Shown here one piece after another: positions 7,159-15,703 of a DNA stretch of 50,325 nt. The notes beneath the pieces were generated by a model that worked only from the letters and a program-made list of their open reading frames with translations, had not been told where the DNA came from and did no database searches. Every line of letters begins with the position of its first letter. Position 1 is the stretch's first letter. Source of the DNA: Treponema sp. GTDB lineage: Bacteria > Spirochaetota > Spirochaetia > Treponematales > Breznakiellaceae. The DNA is taken from NCBI GenBank assembly GCA_009782955.1, contig WRIB01000010.1:1-50325 (forward strand). The letters are read 5' to 3'. A program made the translations under genes and the position numbers.

Positions 7159-7943
7159 AACACTCCCTGTACATCATAGCTAATAATTTTTCTCGCTGCG
7201 AACCGAAGCAGCGTATCAAAACCTGCACCCAAAATTCCTATGGCGATTATTCCTACAAAGACCCGGTCTGTACGGGCCATGGCCTGGGAATCGGTAATAA
7301 GATAACCCAGCCCCGATGCTGCGGCAAAAAGTTCTGCACCAAGTAAAGCCCGCCATGCATAGCCAAAGCCCAGCCGCAATCCTGTAATGATCTGAGGGAG
7401 CGAAGCGGGGATCAACACCGAAAAAAGATGGCGCTGAAAAGGCAGTTCCAGAGAACGGGAAAGTTCCAGCCAGCGCTTGTCCATGGAATCAAAACCGCTT
7501 TGTGCACTTAAGAAAACAGGGAAAAATGACGCCAGAACGATCACTGCAAGCTTCGATCCTTCTCCCAGGCCAAACCAGAGTATAAGCAGGGGGATCATGG
7601 CCAGAGGAGGAACAGCACGGATTACTTCAAAGAGGCCGTGAAACAAACGGTTAAGCAAAGGGCTTTCATGAAACAGCAGCGCCATGGGAAGAGCGAATAA
7701 CACACTCAGAACAAATCCGCCCCAGACACGCGCAAGGCTAATGGCGATATGTTCTCCCAGTTCACCGGAAGCAATAAGGTGATACGCCGCATTCCAAATC
7801 CGTCCAGGTGAAGGAATAAGGTAAGGATTAACCAGTTCCAAAGCAGAAAGCACAACCCATACGGCAATGATCAGCAGGGGTAAAATGGTGTAGGTAAGTA
7901 AAAGCTTATTGCGGTTAATAGATTTTTTTTTTGAGTTATTCAT
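7155..7943 (-). CDS. ABC importer permease (SsuC/TauC type)
   Basis: 262 residues with about six hydrophobic segments, starting LLLTYTILPLLIIAVWVVLS. The EAA loop that contacts the ATPase is visible as ARVWGG...RAVPPLAMIPLLILWFGLG and later SGLGYLITDSQAMARTD, as in BPD_transp_1 permeases of the NitT/TauT class. Its ATG is embedded in the stop of a short upstream frame (ATGA) and has no Shine-Dalgarno sequence of its own, so it probably depends on translation of that relic. Confidence 0.88.
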   Translation of the reverse strand: MNNSKKKSINRNKLLLTYTILPLLIIAVWVVLSALELVNPYLIPSPGRIWNAAYHLIASGELGEHIAISLARVWGGFVLSVLFALPMALLFHESPLLNRLFHGLFEVIRAVPPLAMIPLLILWFGLGEGSKLAVIVLASFFPVFLSAQSGFDSMDKRWLELSRSLELPFQRHLFSVLIPASLPQIITGLRLGFGYAWRALLGAELFAAASGLGYLITDSQAMARTDRVFVGIIAIGILGAGFDTLLRFAARKIISYDVQGVL

Positions 7944-8062
7944 AATGTGTCCACATACGGATTATCTTGATTTTTCCTTGATATGTTGGCAGTATCTTTT
8001 TCGTCGTTTTCGTTGGGTAAAATCTGGTAAACCAAGCGGCGAGTTAGGGTTATACTATACAT
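7940..8062 (-). pseudogene. short RelE/YoeB-like toxin relic
   Basis: A 40-codon frame overlaps the antitoxin stop at its start and the permease ATG at its end (TGA within ATGA). It reads LTRRLVYQILPNEND, which resembles the C-terminal third of YoeB/RelE-family mRNA interferases, where '(R/S)RRI..HRLVYxV' is common. The rest of a normal ~85-residue toxin is missing. I take it as a truncated toxin kept because it bridges translation into the permease gene. The family call rests on one short motif. Confidence 0.4.
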
Positions 8063-8279
8063 CAGCCCATACGTCAGATAGTGGGACACATTCAGAGAGA
8101 GGGGTTTCGACACCACCTTTAATTGATTCCGCCATGCCGGGAATGGAATTCAAATAGGTAGTATCATCCATTTCCAAGACATTGCGGTACTTTTGAAAAA
8201 GGAGAAAATCGCGTACTGTATAAAGCACTTCATCTGATAGTGTGTCAATCTCATTTTTTATGGATTCCCGAACAGTCAT
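8055..8279 (-). CDS. small antitoxin-like protein (RelB/DUF2281-like)
   Basis: 74 residues with AGGAG before the ATG. The N-terminus (VRESIKNEIDTLSDEVLYTV, then RDFLLFQKYRN) has the pattern of short antitoxins that begin with a helix on 'I..LP/SxE.L.EV.DF..FLK'. The C-terminal part (TPLSECVPLSDVWADV) is probably the flexible toxin-binding tail. It lies between the substrate-binding protein gene and the permease gene of the ABC operon, followed directly by a toxin relic. Confidence 0.55.
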   Translation of the reverse strand: MTVRESIKNEIDTLSDEVLYTVRDFLLFQKYRNVLEMDDTTYLNSIPGMAESIKGGVETPLSECVPLSDVWADV

Positions 8280-8369
8280 TTATTTCTCCTTTATAGTAAA
8301 TATAACATATCCAGCCAGAAAAGTTAAAGCAATCAAAACCTGACAATTAAAACGGCAGATATATAAAAA

Positions 8370-9332
8370 TCATCTGCTGAATGCAACAGGTAATATAAAT
8401 TGACTGGGGTTAATTTTTCTTTCAATCATTTTCTGCCTGAAAAGAAAATCCACATCTTCCCGCAGCGCCAGGACGTCGCTTTGTTCCATTATCTGGGCTA
8501 TGCCGCTCCAGCGGAAAAGCTTCATCCCGTCTGCTGCGGAAACCTGCTGGAGACGACTGCCCATTGAGACAGCTTCTGTTGTGTGTTCTGTTATCCAGTT
8601 ATAGGCTTCTTTTTGTACCTGGAGGTATATGCGCAGCAGTTCCGGATAGTTCTTTGCAAACTCGGGCCGGACTGCTGTAAAGAGGAGGGTTGTAAGGTAC
8701 CCGTCTGCTGTAAAGAGCGTACGCATCCCCGCTTCTTCATTACGGATAATAAAACCTGCTGCCTGGAGTGCGCCGTCCACACGATTGGAAAGAAGGGCTG
8801 TCCTTGCTTCGGGCAGTCCCATGTTAATAAGCCGTACATCGGAAGCCTTCATCCCTTCTTTAACCAAAGCGGCAATTAACATTTGGTGGAGTACCGATCC
8901 CTTGGGGCCGGCTATGGTTTTTCCCCGAAGTTCGCGGATGGTGCGGGGACCATTAGGCCCTACCATCAATGCAAAAGTCTGCTGAGGCCGGCTTACCAAT
9001 GCGGCAATTTCAACAGGGTTACCTGCCGCATTTGCCAGTATTACCGAAGTGGAATTGATTACCGAAGCAATATCGAGTGATCCGGCAGCCATGGCCTGTG
9101 TCTGGTCTGCGCCGGAATTTATGACATGCCACCTGACACTTACACCCAGCGGGGCAAAGGCGTTTTCCAGCATACGCCGTTCTTTCATTACAATAATTTG
9201 TAAATTAAACGGCGCTTCCACATAGGAAATATTTATTGTTTTCGGATACCGGGTTTGGGCATGGAGGCATTGCAAAGGAAAAAAGGCGATGCAGAATAGG
9301 ATAAGTAAAATAGTGGTAAATGATTTTTTCAT
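8370..9332 (-). CDS. ABC importer substrate-binding protein (NMT1/SsuA-like)
   Basis: 320 residues with a classical signal peptide (KKSFTTILLILFCIAFF, cut after LHAQ), so exported to the periplasm. The core follows the NitT/TauT-type binding protein fold: ISYVEAPFNLQIIVMKE, INSGADQTQAMAAGSLDIAS, GPNGPRTIRELRGKTIAGPK and GSVLHQMLIAALVKEG. It heads the ABC operon but is separated from the permease by the antitoxin/toxin relic. No clear ribosome binding site before ATG 9332. Confidence 0.88.
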   Translation of the reverse strand: MKKSFTTILLILFCIAFFPLQCLHAQTRYPKTINISYVEAPFNLQIIVMKERRMLENAFAPLGVSVRWHVINSGADQTQAMAAGSLDIASVINSTSVILANAAGNPVEIAALVSRPQQTFALMVGPNGPRTIRELRGKTIAGPKGSVLHQMLIAALVKEGMKASDVRLINMGLPEARTALLSNRVDGALQAAGFIIRNEEAGMRTLFTADGYLTTLLFTAVRPEFAKNYPELLRIYLQVQKEAYNWITEHTTEAVSMGSRLQQVSAADGMKLFRWSGIAQIMEQSDVLALREDVDFLFRQKMIERKINPSQFILPVAFSR

Positions 9333-9346
9333 TGTTCTTGATCCAG

Positions 9347-9352
9347 TATACT
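9347..9352. promoter_or_regulatory. possible shared -10 of divergent genes
   Basis: AGTATACT is self-complementary and gives a TATACT -10 box on both strands, 15 bases before the binding-protein ATG and 32 before the exonuclease ATG. No convincing -35 hexamer is seen on either side, so this is tentative. Confidence 0.25.
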
Positions 9353-9383
9353 AAATACAAATGGAAAATGTTATACTCTGTGC

Positions 9384-10163
9384 ATGCGTATACTCTCGTG
9401 GAATGTAAACGGCATCAGGGCGGTGGAGAAACATGGTTTTTCTCAATGGCTTACGGCGGAATCCCCCGATATGCTGTGTCTTCAGGAAACAAAAGCCCGC
9501 CCCGAACAGCTTTCCGATGAACTGCGGAACCCAAAGAACAAATCCGGAAAAAGGTACAATGCCTATTGGGCTTGTGCAAAGAAGGCAGGTTATTCGGGGG
9601 TGGCGATTTATTCCGTGAAGGAGCCGGACGATGTTAAGCCCCTGGGCATTGCTGAATTTGACGATGAAGGCCGCGTACTTCAGGCTTTCTACAAAGACTT
9701 TGTGCTGATTACAGGTTATTTTCCCAATTCCCAGGACAAAGGGAAAAGACTTGACTATAAGCTTGCTTTTTGCGATGCAATATTAAAATACAGTAAAAAA
9801 CTTGTTAAGCAGGGTAAACACTTTGTATTGTGCGGCGATTACAACATCGCCCATACTGCCATTGATATTGCCCGCCCCAAACAAAACGAAAAAAACGCCG
9901 GATACCTTCCGGAAGAGCGGGCATGGATGGATAGCTACACAAAGGCGGGCTTTGTCGATACCTTCCGCCACTTTCATCCGGGTGAAAAGGATCATTATAC
10001 ATGGTGGTCCTATTGGGGTACTGCACGTGAACGTAATGTAGGCTGGCGGCTTGATTACCACTGCGTGGATCCTGCTTTTCTTTCCCAGGTAAAATATTCA
10101 ATCATCCGGAAAGAAGTGGAGGGAGCCGATCATTGCCCGGTTGAAATTGATCTGTCATTATAG
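9384..10163 (+). CDS. xth: exodeoxyribonuclease III / AP endonuclease
   Basis: 259 residues, normal length for the ExoIII family. Landmarks: LSWNVNGIRAV at the N-terminus, LQETKA with the metal-binding Glu, GDYNIAHTAIDIARPK (catalytic Asp/Asn), NVGWRLDYH, and the C-terminal DHCPVEIDL with the catalytic Asp-His. It incises abasic sites and trims 3' ends in base excision repair. No recognisable Shine-Dalgarno precedes the ATG; it is divergent from the ABC operon and stands alone. Confidence 0.95.
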   Translation: MRILSWNVNGIRAVEKHGFSQWLTAESPDMLCLQETKARPEQLSDELRNPKNKSGKRYNAYWACAKKAGYSGVAIYSVKEPDDVKPLGIAEFDDEGRVLQAFYKDFVLITGYFPNSQDKGKRLDYKLAFCDAILKYSKKLVKQGKHFVLCGDYNIAHTAIDIARPKQNEKNAGYLPEERAWMDSYTKAGFVDTFRHFHPGEKDHYTWWSYWGTARERNVGWRLDYHCVDPAFLSQVKYSIIRKEVEGADHCPVEIDLSL

Positions 10164-10177
10164 CAGTTAATAATACA

Positions 10178-10323
10178 AAACATTTGTTAAGGTAATTGAC
10201 ATATTTGTTCTTGCTCAGTAAGTACAAATAATAAATCATATAGTGTATTGCTAAACATTTGATAAGTAATTACTTCCAAATTCTTACCTAATAAGTAAAA
10301 TTTATTAACATTTTGTAAGTTTT
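10178..10323 (+). promoter_or_regulatory. three near-repeats upstream of the MalT-like regulator
   Basis: The 200-base AT-rich space before the regulator holds AACATTTGTTAAGGTAATT (from 10179), AACATTTGATAAGTAATT (from 10254) and AACATTTTGTAAGTTTT (from 10307), all in the same orientation. A TATACT at 10330-10335 could be the -10 box. Repeats of this kind upstream of a LuxR/MalT regulator are candidate operator sites, possibly autoregulatory. Confidence 0.35.
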
Positions 10324-10364
10324 ATATGGTATACTGTAATATATAAATTTTCATGTAAAAAACA

Positions 10365-12917
10365 GTGAGACAGCCAAGACAAGAAGCCCAAAATCAGGCC
10401 GCTTATGGCGGCGGAGATATTTTCTATTTTGAACGCACGCGATTGAATGATCTGTTCAGGGAAGCCTCAAAACGCCCCCTGGTCATGGTGTGTGCAGGGG
10501 CGGGCTACGGCAAGACCAGTGCCGTTCACGATTTTACCCTGGAATATCAGGAACCCGTTCCGGTGTGGATACAGCTTTCCGGGCGCGATAACTCAAGTAC
10601 GCGTTTTTGGGAAAATTATGCCAACAGCATGACACAGGTTAATCAATCATTTGCCAGGGCAATGAATAAAATCAGCTTTCCCGACACCCCGGATAAAATG
10701 AATCAGTATATATCCCTGTTGAACACAATAGTCGATCAACAACGGCGTATTTTTGTTATGGATGATTTTCACGTAATCGAAGATCCGTCGGTACTCCGTT
10801 TTATTGAATACTCCAGTACTTATATTCCGGTTGGGACATCGTTGTTCCTTGTTTCACGATCCACTCCGCCATTCAATACCGTCGGTCTTATTTCCAAAGA
10901 CAGGCAATATATTGTGAATGAAAATGATCTGTGCTTTACAGAAAATGAACTTGCACAATTTTTTAATGTATTAAACATTCCTCTCCGGCAGGATGTATTG
11001 CGTGAAATCATGCAGGACACCGGAGGCTGGGCTTTTGCCATTAACCTTATCGCACGCTCCTACCAAAAAGCGCCCGGTTATGGAGGCTATGTGCGGAATG
11101 CGATGAAGACAAATGTTTTTCAGCTGATTGAAACGGAAATATGGGACGGGATTTCCGAAACGTTACAGTTTTTTTTGGCAAGTCTCTCCCTGATCAACCA
11201 CCTCTCCGTCGACCTGATTTCACTTTTGGCCAACGGAGACGAGGACCTTATTGATGAGTTGGAAAAACAAAACACATATGTACGCCGTGACAGCTACATT
11301 AACGCATATATCATTCACCCGCTGTTCAGGGAATTCCTCTGTAAAAAACAGGCGCTCCTTTCAGATAAGCAAAAACAAACGACATACAAGATAGCCGGTA
11401 GCTGGTGTATGAACAATGGTTTTAAGATAGACGCACTTTCGTATTTTGAAACGATAGGCGACTATACAGCGATCGTTTCCCTGTTTTATGATTTGCCCGC
11501 ACAGATTCCTCATGATGTCGCAAAATACACGGCGACAATTTTTGACAGGGCACCGGCGGAGGTTTTCGATTCTGTGTATCTGCTTGCAGTAATGCACTTT
11601 CGTGTTTATATATGTCTTGGCCCCTGGCAAAAAGCAGCGGAACTGGCAGAGTATTACGAGGTGAAATTCCTGGCAATGCCGGAAGGAAATGATTTCAGAA
11701 ACCGTACCCTGTGCGCCCTTTACTATAGCTGGGGTTTTCTGCGCCGTATGATGTGCCAAATTGATGATTGCTTTGATTTTGACATTTACTTTGAAAAATC
11801 CATGCGGTTCCTTCCAAAACAGGTTGATATGAACAAATTTGCCAACCATTGCCCGGGGTTCTGGATTAACGCCGCTGGTTCTTCGCGGAAGGATGCTCCC
11901 GTAGAATATATCGGCGCTTTATCCCGCACGGTTGCGGTAGTATCAAAATCCCTCAATGGATTCATGTCCGGTGAAGATGAATTGGCACGGGGTGAACTGC
12001 TCTTTTACCGGGGTAATACAAGCGCCGCGAAGCCATACATCGCCCGTACCCTGGAACTGGCGCGGGAGAACAAACAGTTTGAAATTGTACACCGTGCGCT
12101 GTTGTACACCCTGCGGATCGCCGCTGCAGAAGGAAATTTCGCCACTATGGAACAGGCGATGAAAGAAACTGAAGCCCAACTGGATGAAGGCGAATACGCG
12201 CACCGCTTTATCAACCATGATTTATCCCTTTCGTTGTATTACTATCTTCTTGGTTTGGCGGAAAAAATACCTGAACAGTTTAAACAGGATTTTTCCCCTT
12301 ACAGCCATGCCGCTTTTATAGAAAACTCCGGCAATCAAATGAAGGCCAGGTTTTGTTTTCTGACAAGGCAGTACCCCCCGCTGCTGTCGTATATCCGGGA
12401 AATGAAGCAGAGGGAATCTTATTTATTCGGCCGGTTGGAAATGCTGGCAATGGAATCGTGCGTGCTTTACAGAATGAAGGACAAAACAAAAGCCTTTGAA
12501 GTTTTATCGGAAGCATACGAAACGGCATCGCCCAATGGCCTTGTGATACCGTTTATAGAATTGGGCAAGGACATGCGTACTTTAACCGGCGCTGCATTAA
12601 AGGAACCGGACAGCGATATTTACAGGGCATGGCTGGAAGAGATCAACCGCAAGTCCACCACGTATGCAAAGTATCAGTCAAACAATTTAATGGAATACAG
12701 GAAGGCAAACCCCCTGGAGGATACGGTTGTTTTTTCCCAAAGACAGGAGGAAATCCTTGCTGACCTTTCCCACGGTCTTTCTCGCGCAGACATCGCATCC
12801 AGCCGTAACCTTTCAGAAAACACGGTAAAGATGATCATAACCGAGCTCTACGATAAACTGGGCGCTGAAAACCGTGCTGACTTTCTCAGAATCGCCGTTA
12901 AACTCAAGGTGATATGA
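10365..12917 (+). CDS. MalT/LuxR-family ATP-dependent transcriptional regulator
   Basis: 850 residues from GTG 10365 (no clear ribosome binding site, so the exact start is uncertain). A P-loop ATPase module comes first: Walker A GAGYGKT (45-51) and Walker B-like RIFVMDDFHVIED (about 126-138). Then SRSTPPFN, GWAFAINLIARSYQ and a long helical-repeat section. It ends in a LuxR-type helix-turn-helix: FSQRQEEILADLSHGLSRAD, then NLSENTVKMIITELYDKLGA. This is the signal-transduction ATPase plan of MalT, in which an inducer and ATP drive oligomerisation and activation. Its stop faces, 11 bases away, the stop of a close paralogue on the other strand. Confidence 0.85.
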   Translation: MRQPRQEAQNQAAYGGGDIFYFERTRLNDLFREASKRPLVMVCAGAGYGKTSAVHDFTLEYQEPVPVWIQLSGRDNSSTRFWENYANSMTQVNQSFARAMNKISFPDTPDKMNQYISLLNTIVDQQRRIFVMDDFHVIEDPSVLRFIEYSSTYIPVGTSLFLVSRSTPPFNTVGLISKDRQYIVNENDLCFTENELAQFFNVLNIPLRQDVLREIMQDTGGWAFAINLIARSYQKAPGYGGYVRNAMKTNVFQLIETEIWDGISETLQFFLASLSLINHLSVDLISLLANGDEDLIDELEKQNTYVRRDSYINAYIIHPLFREFLCKKQALLSDKQKQTTYKIAGSWCMNNGFKIDALSYFETIGDYTAIVSLFYDLPAQIPHDVAKYTATIFDRAPAEVFDSVYLLAVMHFRVYICLGPWQKAAELAEYYEVKFLAMPEGNDFRNRTLCALYYSWGFLRRMMCQIDDCFDFDIYFEKSMRFLPKQVDMNKFANHCPGFWINAAGSSRKDAPVEYIGALSRTVAVVSKSLNGFMSGEDELARGELLFYRGNTSAAKPYIARTLELARENKQFEIVHRALLYTLRIAAAEGNFATMEQAMKETEAQLDEGEYAHRFINHDLSLSLYYYLLGLAEKIPEQFKQDFSPYSHAAFIENSGNQMKARFCFLTRQYPPLLSYIREMKQRESYLFGRLEMLAMESCVLYRMKDKTKAFEVLSEAYETASPNGLVIPFIELGKDMRTLTGAALKEPDSDIYRAWLEEINRKSTTYAKYQSNNLMEYRKANPLEDTVVFSQRQEEILADLSHGLSRADIASSRNLSENTVKMIITELYDKLGAENRADFLRIAVKLKVI

Positions 12918-12928
12918 TGGCCGTTCGC

Positions 12929-15451
12929 CTACACCATCTTTCGTTCAACAGCAATGCGAACAAGGTCGGACAGGTTTTCGGCTCCTGCTTTGTCGTAGAT
13001 ATTGGCAATAATAGTTTTAACTTTTTTAACAGAAAGCTTGCGCTTTGCGGCTATATCCGAGTGGGAATAGCCTTGTGAAATATCGGTGAGTATTTCTGTT
13101 TCCCTTGGGGAGAAAACGATAGTTTCTGTAATATGGTTAACCTTTTTGTATTCACTAATTACATGAGCCAGATGTTTAGCGTATGTAGCCGATTTGCGAT
13201 TGATCTCCTCCAGCCAAACACGCGGAATCGTGCAGGAATGATCTTTAAGGGCTGCTGCTGTGAGAATACGCATATCTTTTGAAAATTGGGTAAGCAATAC
13301 GATGAGTTTGTTCGGTTCTGCAAGGTTATAGGCTTCTGTAAGCGCGGTAATTGCCTCCCTGTGTTTTTTCAGATGGTAAAGAGACAACGCTTGCATTACT
13401 TTTAATCCTATTTTACCGAGCAGAACAGTTTGTTCCATTTCAGTTGCAATGAACGCCAGGAGCGCTTTATACTGCTGTGTCCGGTAATGGTATATCGTTT
13501 TTACCCGGTTTGCGTAATTTTCCATAAAAGACGGATGCTTGTAAGACGAAAAGCCGCCCTTCAGCCATTCCGGTATCTCTTCATGCCGCCCCAATGTCAG
13601 AAGGTACAAACCGCAGGCTATGTCATACATTGTGTAGCGGACGCCGTAATCCTTTTCGCTGAGCAGCGCTTCAATTTCCTGCAACTTCGCGGCGGCGGAA
13701 GTAAAATCCCCGCGAAAAATAGCGAGCTGCATCAGATACGTCAGGGCGCGGTTGTACGTGACGAATTGATCACAGCGGTACGCCTTGGTAACAGATTGTT
13801 TCAGGTATTGCTCCGCTTCGTCAAATTCTCCGCGGTAGAAACATAGTTCTCCCCGTGCCAGGTCATCAAACCCGGTAAAGAAACCTTTCCCAAGGGCGGA
13901 AGCAAAGGGTATCGAGCGGGATAGCGCGCCAATGTATTCTTCCTGCGCCCCGGCGCGGGCTACTCCAACAAGGGAAGCCCAGGCGCTTATTGGTACCAGA
14001 TTATACGCACCGACGGTGTTAATCGGATTTTTACTGAAGCACTCACCGGCCTTTTTAAAATAGATGTCGAAGTCATAACAATCGGTATAAGTGCACATGA
14101 ACATAACCAAAAAAGCCCAGCTGAAATAAACATTCGAGAGGATGATGTAGTGGTTGGGGAAGTCGGGCCGCGCCTCGTAATAGTCGGCATAGCTTTTTGC
14201 CAATGCTATCGTATCTTCGTTAAATTGGCCCATATTCAATTTTAGTCTTATATGCATCCCGGGAAACAAAGGAGTTTGATACTTCACCGCCTCGGGCGCT
14301 TTGTCAAACAGCTTCAGGGCAAATTCCGCCATATCTGCAGACATCTGTACATTTAACGAAGCGACTTTCTTTGTGATTGCCTCATAATCTCCGGATTTGT
14401 CGTAGTAAGAAAACGCGTCCATGTGGTAGCCATTTTCATCGCACCATGCAGCAGATTTCATCCATGTTTCCCGTTTTTGATCTTCGGTCAATAGATTTTG
14501 TTTCCGGCGGATAAACTCCAAAAACAACGGATGAATCAGGTATGCGTTGATATAGTTATCGCGGCGCACATAAGCGCTTTGTTTCTCTAAATCGGCGATT
14601 AAACTCTCGTCTCCGTTGGCCAAAAGCGAGATCAGGTCGACAGACAGGTTCTCGATCAGGGACAGGGTTAACAAAAAGTACCGGAGGCGTTCGGAGATCC
14701 CGCTCCAAATTTCAACTTCCATCAGCTGGAAAATGTTCGCTTTCATAGCATTCTGCACATAGCCCTCATAGCCAGGAGATTTTTGGTAAGAGTGGGCGAT
14801 AAGGTTAATGGCAAAGGCCCAGCCTCCGGTGTCCTGCATGATTTCACGCAGTGTCTCCTGCCGGAGAGTAATATTCAGCAGGCTGAAAAATTGGGCGAGT
14901 TCGCTTTCCGTAAAGCACAGGTCTTTTTCATTCACATTGTATTGGCGGTCTTTAGAAATTAAACTTGCAGTATTAAGGTGCGGAGTGGATCGTGAAATAA
15001 TGAACACCGATATTTTTGTTGGTTTACTATTTATGGCGAATTCTATTAAACGGAGTACTGAAGAATCTTCGATTAAATGTAAGTCGTCCAGGACTATGAT
15101 TCTCGGCACATGGCTGGCCTTTGTATGTACCAGGGATACATATTGATTTTTCTTGTCAGCAGTATCGGGAAAGCCAAGTTTATTTAAAGCCCTGGCAAGA
15201 GGTTGATTAATCTGTGCCATACTGTGAACAAAGTTTTCCCAAAACCGCGTGCCGGAGTTATCATTTTTTGAGATCTGTATCCATATTGGAGATGCTTCCT
15301 TATAGTCTTCTAAAAAATCATGTACAGAACTACTCTTTCCGAAACCGGTTCCTGCGCATATCATAGCAAGAGGGTACTTTGAAGCTTCCCTGAACAGATC
15401 GTTGAGCCTTGGACGTTTAAACCGGAAAGCAGCGTTGTTTTCATTTTTCAT
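12929..15451 (-). CDS. MalT/LuxR-family regulator, paralogue of the converging gene
   Basis: 840 residues from ATG 15451; a TTG four codons earlier is a weaker choice. Same plan as its neighbour: Walker A GTGFGKS, RIIVLDDLHLIED, ISRSTPHLNTASLISKDRQY, the nearly invariant REIMQDTGGWAFAINLIA, and a LuxR helix-turn-helix (FSPRETEILTDISQGYSHSD, KLSVKKVKTIIANIYDKAGA). Many short blocks are the same in both proteins (LNDLFREASK, DRQY, VNEKDLCFTE/VNENDLCFTE). The middle regions differ more, suggesting different inducers. Targets unknown. Confidence 0.85.
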   Translation of the reverse strand: MKNENNAAFRFKRPRLNDLFREASKYPLAMICAGTGFGKSSSVHDFLEDYKEASPIWIQISKNDNSGTRFWENFVHSMAQINQPLARALNKLGFPDTADKKNQYVSLVHTKASHVPRIIVLDDLHLIEDSSVLRLIEFAINSKPTKISVFIISRSTPHLNTASLISKDRQYNVNEKDLCFTESELAQFFSLLNITLRQETLREIMQDTGGWAFAINLIAHSYQKSPGYEGYVQNAMKANIFQLMEVEIWSGISERLRYFLLTLSLIENLSVDLISLLANGDESLIADLEKQSAYVRRDNYINAYLIHPLFLEFIRRKQNLLTEDQKRETWMKSAAWCDENGYHMDAFSYYDKSGDYEAITKKVASLNVQMSADMAEFALKLFDKAPEAVKYQTPLFPGMHIRLKLNMGQFNEDTIALAKSYADYYEARPDFPNHYIILSNVYFSWAFLVMFMCTYTDCYDFDIYFKKAGECFSKNPINTVGAYNLVPISAWASLVGVARAGAQEEYIGALSRSIPFASALGKGFFTGFDDLARGELCFYRGEFDEAEQYLKQSVTKAYRCDQFVTYNRALTYLMQLAIFRGDFTSAAAKLQEIEALLSEKDYGVRYTMYDIACGLYLLTLGRHEEIPEWLKGGFSSYKHPSFMENYANRVKTIYHYRTQQYKALLAFIATEMEQTVLLGKIGLKVMQALSLYHLKKHREAITALTEAYNLAEPNKLIVLLTQFSKDMRILTAAALKDHSCTIPRVWLEEINRKSATYAKHLAHVISEYKKVNHITETIVFSPRETEILTDISQGYSHSDIAAKRKLSVKKVKTIIANIYDKAGAENLSDLVRIAVERKMV

Positions 15452-15501
15452 ATCGGCATCCAATTTTTTAAATATTCAATTCCCGAAATATACAACTTGA
15501 G

Positions 15502-15528
15502 ATTATACATTCAACTGAAAGCAGTCAA
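15502..15528 (-). promoter_or_regulatory. candidate promoter for the - strand MalT-like gene
   Basis: Read on the - strand: TTGACT (15528-15523), a 15-base spacer, then TATAAT (15507-15502). A start about 7 bases downstream would leave a ~45-base leader before ATG 15451. The spacer is shorter than the ideal 17. Confidence 0.45.
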
Positions 15529-15703
15529 TGCCTTCAATATAATAATTGTTTACACATCATTTAACCTGGTTTTTTCGGGTGTATTTTGCGAAAAACATTT
15601 TCATTTTTTGTATATAGCTATATATAAATAAAGTTTAAATACTTATTATGGCAAAAAATATAATTAATTTGGGAGGGGGGTATAATAAAAAAGAGGTAAA
15701 AAA

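Noticed and set aside
10365-15451. The two MalT-like genes as a composite mobile element
   Set aside because: No terminal repeats, transposase or target duplication around the pair.
15648-15703. Earlier start at 15648 for a protein ahead of the hybrid kinase
   Set aside because: That frame soon runs inside the kinase gene in another frame; the kinase's own ATG with GAGGT and a proper membrane helix is the better choice.
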